Shown: piece by piece, positions 31,610 through 33,622 of the stretch
Layout: each line of letters opens with the position of its first letter
Position numbering within the stretch: position 1 is the stretch's first letter
Assembly (NCBI GenBank): GCA_016782885.1
Contig: JADHXQ010000054.1
Span: forward strand, 1 to 33,622
DNA from: Phycisphaerae bacterium
Lineage (GTDB): Bacteria; Planctomycetota; Phycisphaerae; SM23-33
DNA length: 33,622 bases
Direction: 5' to 3'
Made by a program: the position numbers and the translations under genes
Notes under the pieces: model-generated
Database searches by the model: none
Seen by the model: the letters and a program-made list of their open reading frames with translations, nothing else
What the model was told of the DNA's origin: nothing

Positions 31610-31840
31610 TCAAAGGATCGATCCGTACGCTCTGGCGAAAACATCCTCGGCGTTGCGGAGTTCGACGAGGCCTTCATCGACCTCGCGGCAGCGTTTTTGA
31701 ATTTCCTCTCGCCACGCGGGGGATATCTCACTACCGACCGTAGCGTCCAGACTTTCAATAAGTCTTTCCGCTACGAACGCTCGGGCCTGAGGGCACAGTG
31801 CAAGGGCGTCGGTCAGAATCTTTTCCACCTTTGTACTCAT
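31610..31840 (-). CDS. Orphan addiction-module antitoxin component (TIGR02574-like)
   Basis: The 76-residue product resembles the small antitoxin-like family TIGR02574. It opens with KVEKILTDALALCPQARAFV, continues with AERLIESLDATVG and AWREEIQKRCREVDEGLVEL, and ends with AEDVFARAYGSIL. These correspond to the family's .LS..eRaeLae.Ll.SLd, W..Ei..R..E...G and w.ev...l. Partners are usually a RelE/ParE toxin directly downstream. Here the 222 bases to the ligase stop contain no toxin frame that I can see, and neither does the 119-base upstream gap. It is therefore either an orphan or a regulator. The ribosome site is weak. Confidence 0.7.
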   Translation of the reverse strand: MSTKVEKILTDALALCPQARAFVAERLIESLDATVGSEISPAWREEIQKRCREVDEGLVELRNAEDVFARAYGSIL

Positions 31841-31904
31841 ACATGCATGCTACCGGCGATGTCCTGGCATTCCAAGGGAGTATCCGCATTCGGCAAGATG
31901 TGTT

Positions 31905-31924
31905 GTCGTCAGGCCCGGAGGGCC
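31905..31924. repeat. Second copy of the 20-base REP-like motif
   Basis: GTCGTCAGGCCCGGAGGGCC is identical to 20241-20260, with four further matching bases upstream across one mismatch. GGCC-CGGA-GGCC can fold into a short hairpin. It lies between the antitoxin and fabH starts. Confidence 0.75.
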
Positions 31925-31959
31925 TCTACGGCTACGGCAACGGCAAAACGGCTGCGATA

Positions 31960-32961
31960 TTACATCCGCACCAGCGCTGAGGCCCAGACGAAGCCTGATC
32001 CGAATGCCACCAGGAGGACCGTGTCGCCTGGGTTTGCGCGTCCGGCTTTTCTGGCCTGGTCCAGGGCGATCGGCAGGCAGGCTGACGCCATGTTTCCGTA
32101 GCTCTCGACGTTGACGAATACTTTTTCCGGGTCGATTCCGACTTTTTCGACGACGGCTTCGAGCATTCGCATATTGGCCTGGTGGGGGATCAGGATGTCG
32201 ATGTCGTCAAGCGTCAGGCCGTTGACTTCCAGCGATTCGGCGGCGGCCGAGGCCATACCGGCTACTCCGTTCTCGTAGACCGTCCTTCCGTCCATTCGGA
32301 AATGCACGCGACCGGACTCGACGTCGCTTCGATCGATGAAGTCCATCTTTCCCTGCCCCGTGCCCGGCGCGGCGGTGTAGAGGGCTTTGGCGTGGGTTCC
32401 GTCGGCGTGGAGTATCGTCGAGATGATTCGCGCATTGTCGTCGTCAGAGACTCCGACGACCGCGGCGCCTGCGCCGTCGCCGAGCAGGATTCCGATGTTC
32501 CGCCCGTCATTGGAGCAGTCGATCCGCTTGGAGAGCACTTCGGAGCATACGATCAGAACGTTGCGGTACGTTCCGGCCTGGATGAAGTGGTCGGCGATCG
32601 ACATACCGTAGATCAGGCCCGCGCATTGGGCCTTCATGTCGAGCACGGGGATACCGGGCATGTCGAGTTTGGCCTGGAGGAAGAACCCGCATCCCGGATC
32701 GTGGTGATCCGGCGTTATGGTATTCATGATCAGCAGGTCGATCTGGCCGGGCTCAAGTCCGGCGTCCGCGATTGCGGCCCGGGCGGCAAGGGCGCCGAGA
32801 TCCGATGCGCTCACGTCGGCGGCGGCGTGGCGTCTTTCGCGCACGCCGGTCCGCGTGACGATGAACTCATTATTGGTGTCCATCATCTTTTCGAGGTCGA
32901 AATTGGTGACGACGTTCTCGGGCGTGAAATGCCCGGTTCCCAGAATGCGTGACGGTATCAT
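31960..32961 (-). CDS. fabH: 3-oxoacyl-ACP synthase III (FabH-type)
   Basis: KAS III enzymes condense an acyl-CoA with malonyl-ACP. The 333-residue product begins MIPSRILGTGHFTPENVVTN and carries the catalytic triad: Cys in DMKAQCAGLIYG, His in LIPHQANMRMLE and Asn in NVESYGNMASA. It also has the FabH-typical FIVTRTGVRERR and GDGAGAAVVG. The product acyl chain is unknown. A role in initiating fatty acids or a special lipid is equally possible, because FabH homologues of planctomycetes occur in several contexts. It follows the partial hydrolase gene (gap 22 bases), so the two are probably one minus-strand operon. Confidence 0.9.
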   Translation of the reverse strand: MIPSRILGTGHFTPENVVTNFDLEKMMDTNNEFIVTRTGVRERRHAAADVSASDLGALAARAAIADAGLEPGQIDLLIMNTITPDHHDPGCGFFLQAKLDMPGIPVLDMKAQCAGLIYGMSIADHFIQAGTYRNVLIVCSEVLSKRIDCSNDGRNIGILLGDGAGAAVVGVSDDDNARIISTILHADGTHAKALYTAAPGTGQGKMDFIDRSDVESGRVHFRMDGRTVYENGVAGMASAAAESLEVNGLTLDDIDILIPHQANMRMLEAVVEKVGIDPEKVFVNVESYGNMASACLPIALDQARKAGRANPGDTVLLVAFGSGFVWASALVRM

Positions 32962-32983
32962 GGCGTTCTCCGGCGGCGGACGG

Positions 32984-33622
32984 TTAGCTCTGCTCTTGGG
33001 GCTGGATCTCTTCGTATTGCATCGACTGCTTGACCAGCAGGCTGCAGTTCTTCTGGAAGAATTCGAGCGGCATGAGTTGCGTTTTGGCGTATACTTCCTC
33101 GCCGAGTCGCCCGGCGATTTCGCGCACGGGCTTACCGGCGTTGACCTCGTCGATAATGCGCTGGTGATAGGCTTCGGTGGCGTCTATTGCGCCCTGGAAG
33201 TAGGCTTTTATGTCTTCGGCGCCGGTGATCGCGGCGTTGTGGGACAGGCAGAGCACCGAAGCGTCGAGCGTCGCGAGGCGATTGATCGAGTCTAGATACT
33301 CGCCGTAGTGCGAGAAATAGTTAGGCCACCAGAAATCGTCGGGCAGGAAATATCCCGTCGCGTCGGAGATGATCAACGTCCCGTCGGCGGGGTTGTGGAA
33401 GCTCAGGCTGCAATCGCTGTGTCCGGGCGTGAACAGGACGTTGTACTCGACATCGCCGATAACGAGGAGGTCGCCTTCGGCGTGGAAGCAGTCCACGGAA
33501 ATCCGCATTTCCTCCAGCGGGTCGGGCTTGTGTTCGGCGCGGATCGAGCCGGCTTTCAGCAGCGATTCGGTAATGACATCGTCGACCTTGGCGAAGAACG
33601 CGACGGCTTTTTCGGCGTTCAT
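32984..33622 (-). CDS. Metallo-beta-lactamase-fold hydrolase, 5' end beyond the window
   Basis: The 212 visible residues are the C-terminal part. LFTPGHSDCSLSFHNP, LIISDATGYFLPDD and VLCLSHNAAITGAED supply the third His, bridging Asp and last His of the metallo-beta-lactamase site. The HxHxDH motif that should precede them lies outside the window, so the methionine at the edge is probably internal. The tail has VREIAGRLGEEVYAKTQLMP, an extended C-terminal region seen in several MBL-fold thioesterases and hydrolases. The neighbouring FabH-type gene suggests acyl-thioester chemistry, but no reaction can be assigned. Confidence 0.85.
   Translation of the reverse strand: MNAEKAVAFFAKVDDVITESLLKAGSIRAEHKPDPLEEMRISVDCFHAEGDLLVIGDVEYNVLFTPGHSDCSLSFHNPADGTLIISDATGYFLPDDFWWPNYFSHYGEYLDSINRLATLDASVLCLSHNAAITGAEDIKAYFQGAIDATEAYHQRIIDEVNAGKPVREIAGRLGEEVYAKTQLMPLEFFQKNCSLLVKQSMQYEEIQPQEQS

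Noticed and set aside
31409..32101. 230-codon plus-strand frame
   Set aside because: Antisense to the antitoxin-like gene and to fabH; low-complexity, no motif.
1..33622. CRISPR arrays, rRNA and tRNA genes, transposases, integrases
   Set aside because: No regularly spaced repeats, tRNA cloverleaf or recombinase motifs were seen on either strand.

Overview
The window most likely comes from a Gram-negative member of the Planctomycetota, probably class Phycisphaerae. The reasons are a Kdo-transferase gene (LPS-type envelope), large secreted TPR, FG-GAP and EF-hand proteins, zinc-ribbon/TM proteins of a planctomycete style, a stand-alone SagB-type oxidoreductase and numerous palindromic repeats. 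This placement is inference from gene style; there is no rRNA or other marker in the window.

Layout. (1) 1-2281, minus strand: proB (runs off the left edge) behind waaA. (2) 2382-7691, plus strand: a compact seven-gene operon of mostly undescribed proteins (SPFH-SHOCT protein, four-TM protein, small unknown, double zinc-ribbon/TM protein, alkyltransferase-like winged helix, zinc-ribbon/SHOCT protein, RlmJ-like methyltransferase). It is bounded by nested direct repeats: a 93-base perfect (about 122-base near-perfect) repeat containing the 5' end of waaA, and inside it a 22-base repeat (21/22). The operon therefore looks like an insertion that split an older minus-strand run TPR-peptidase / mazG-like / waaA / proB. 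(3) 7692-8224: non-coding block of inverted repeats, including a 217-base hairpin element with 34-base perfect arms. (4) 8225-11511, minus: MazG-like protein and a 992-residue secreted TPR/gluzincin protein. (5) 11807-13808: 2[4Fe-4S] ferredoxin, HAD hydrolase, a 32-residue membrane peptide and a long gene-poor stretch. (6) 13809-18492: two large secreted proteins. (7) 18565-20790: pyrF, leuD, a palindromic-repeat cluster and a YggU-family gene.

(8) 20850-25255 is a divergent carbon-metabolism locus. dhaK-dhaL-lsrF-DUF1097 run leftward; a cupin isomerase-like gene and a VOC-fold gene run rightward. The promoters share a perfect inverted repeat. LsrF is the last enzyme of AI-2 degradation, but the kinase here is DhaKL-type and no LsrK, LsrG or LsrACDB is present, so this looks like a ketose or AI-2-like phosphorylation-and-cleavage pathway that has not been described in this form. 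(9) 25354-28703: two tandem paralogous secreted proteins with an EF-hand-like loop and a TPR-like C-terminus. (10) 28868-33622: SagB-type oxidoreductase, benzoate-CoA-ligase-family enzyme, orphan antitoxin, FabH-type ketosynthase and a partial metallo-beta-lactamase-fold protein.

The most promising leads are the repeat-bounded SPFH/SHOCT operon and the DhaKL-LsrF-DUF1097/cupin divergon. All functional statements rest on reading motifs by eye; no database search was possible.
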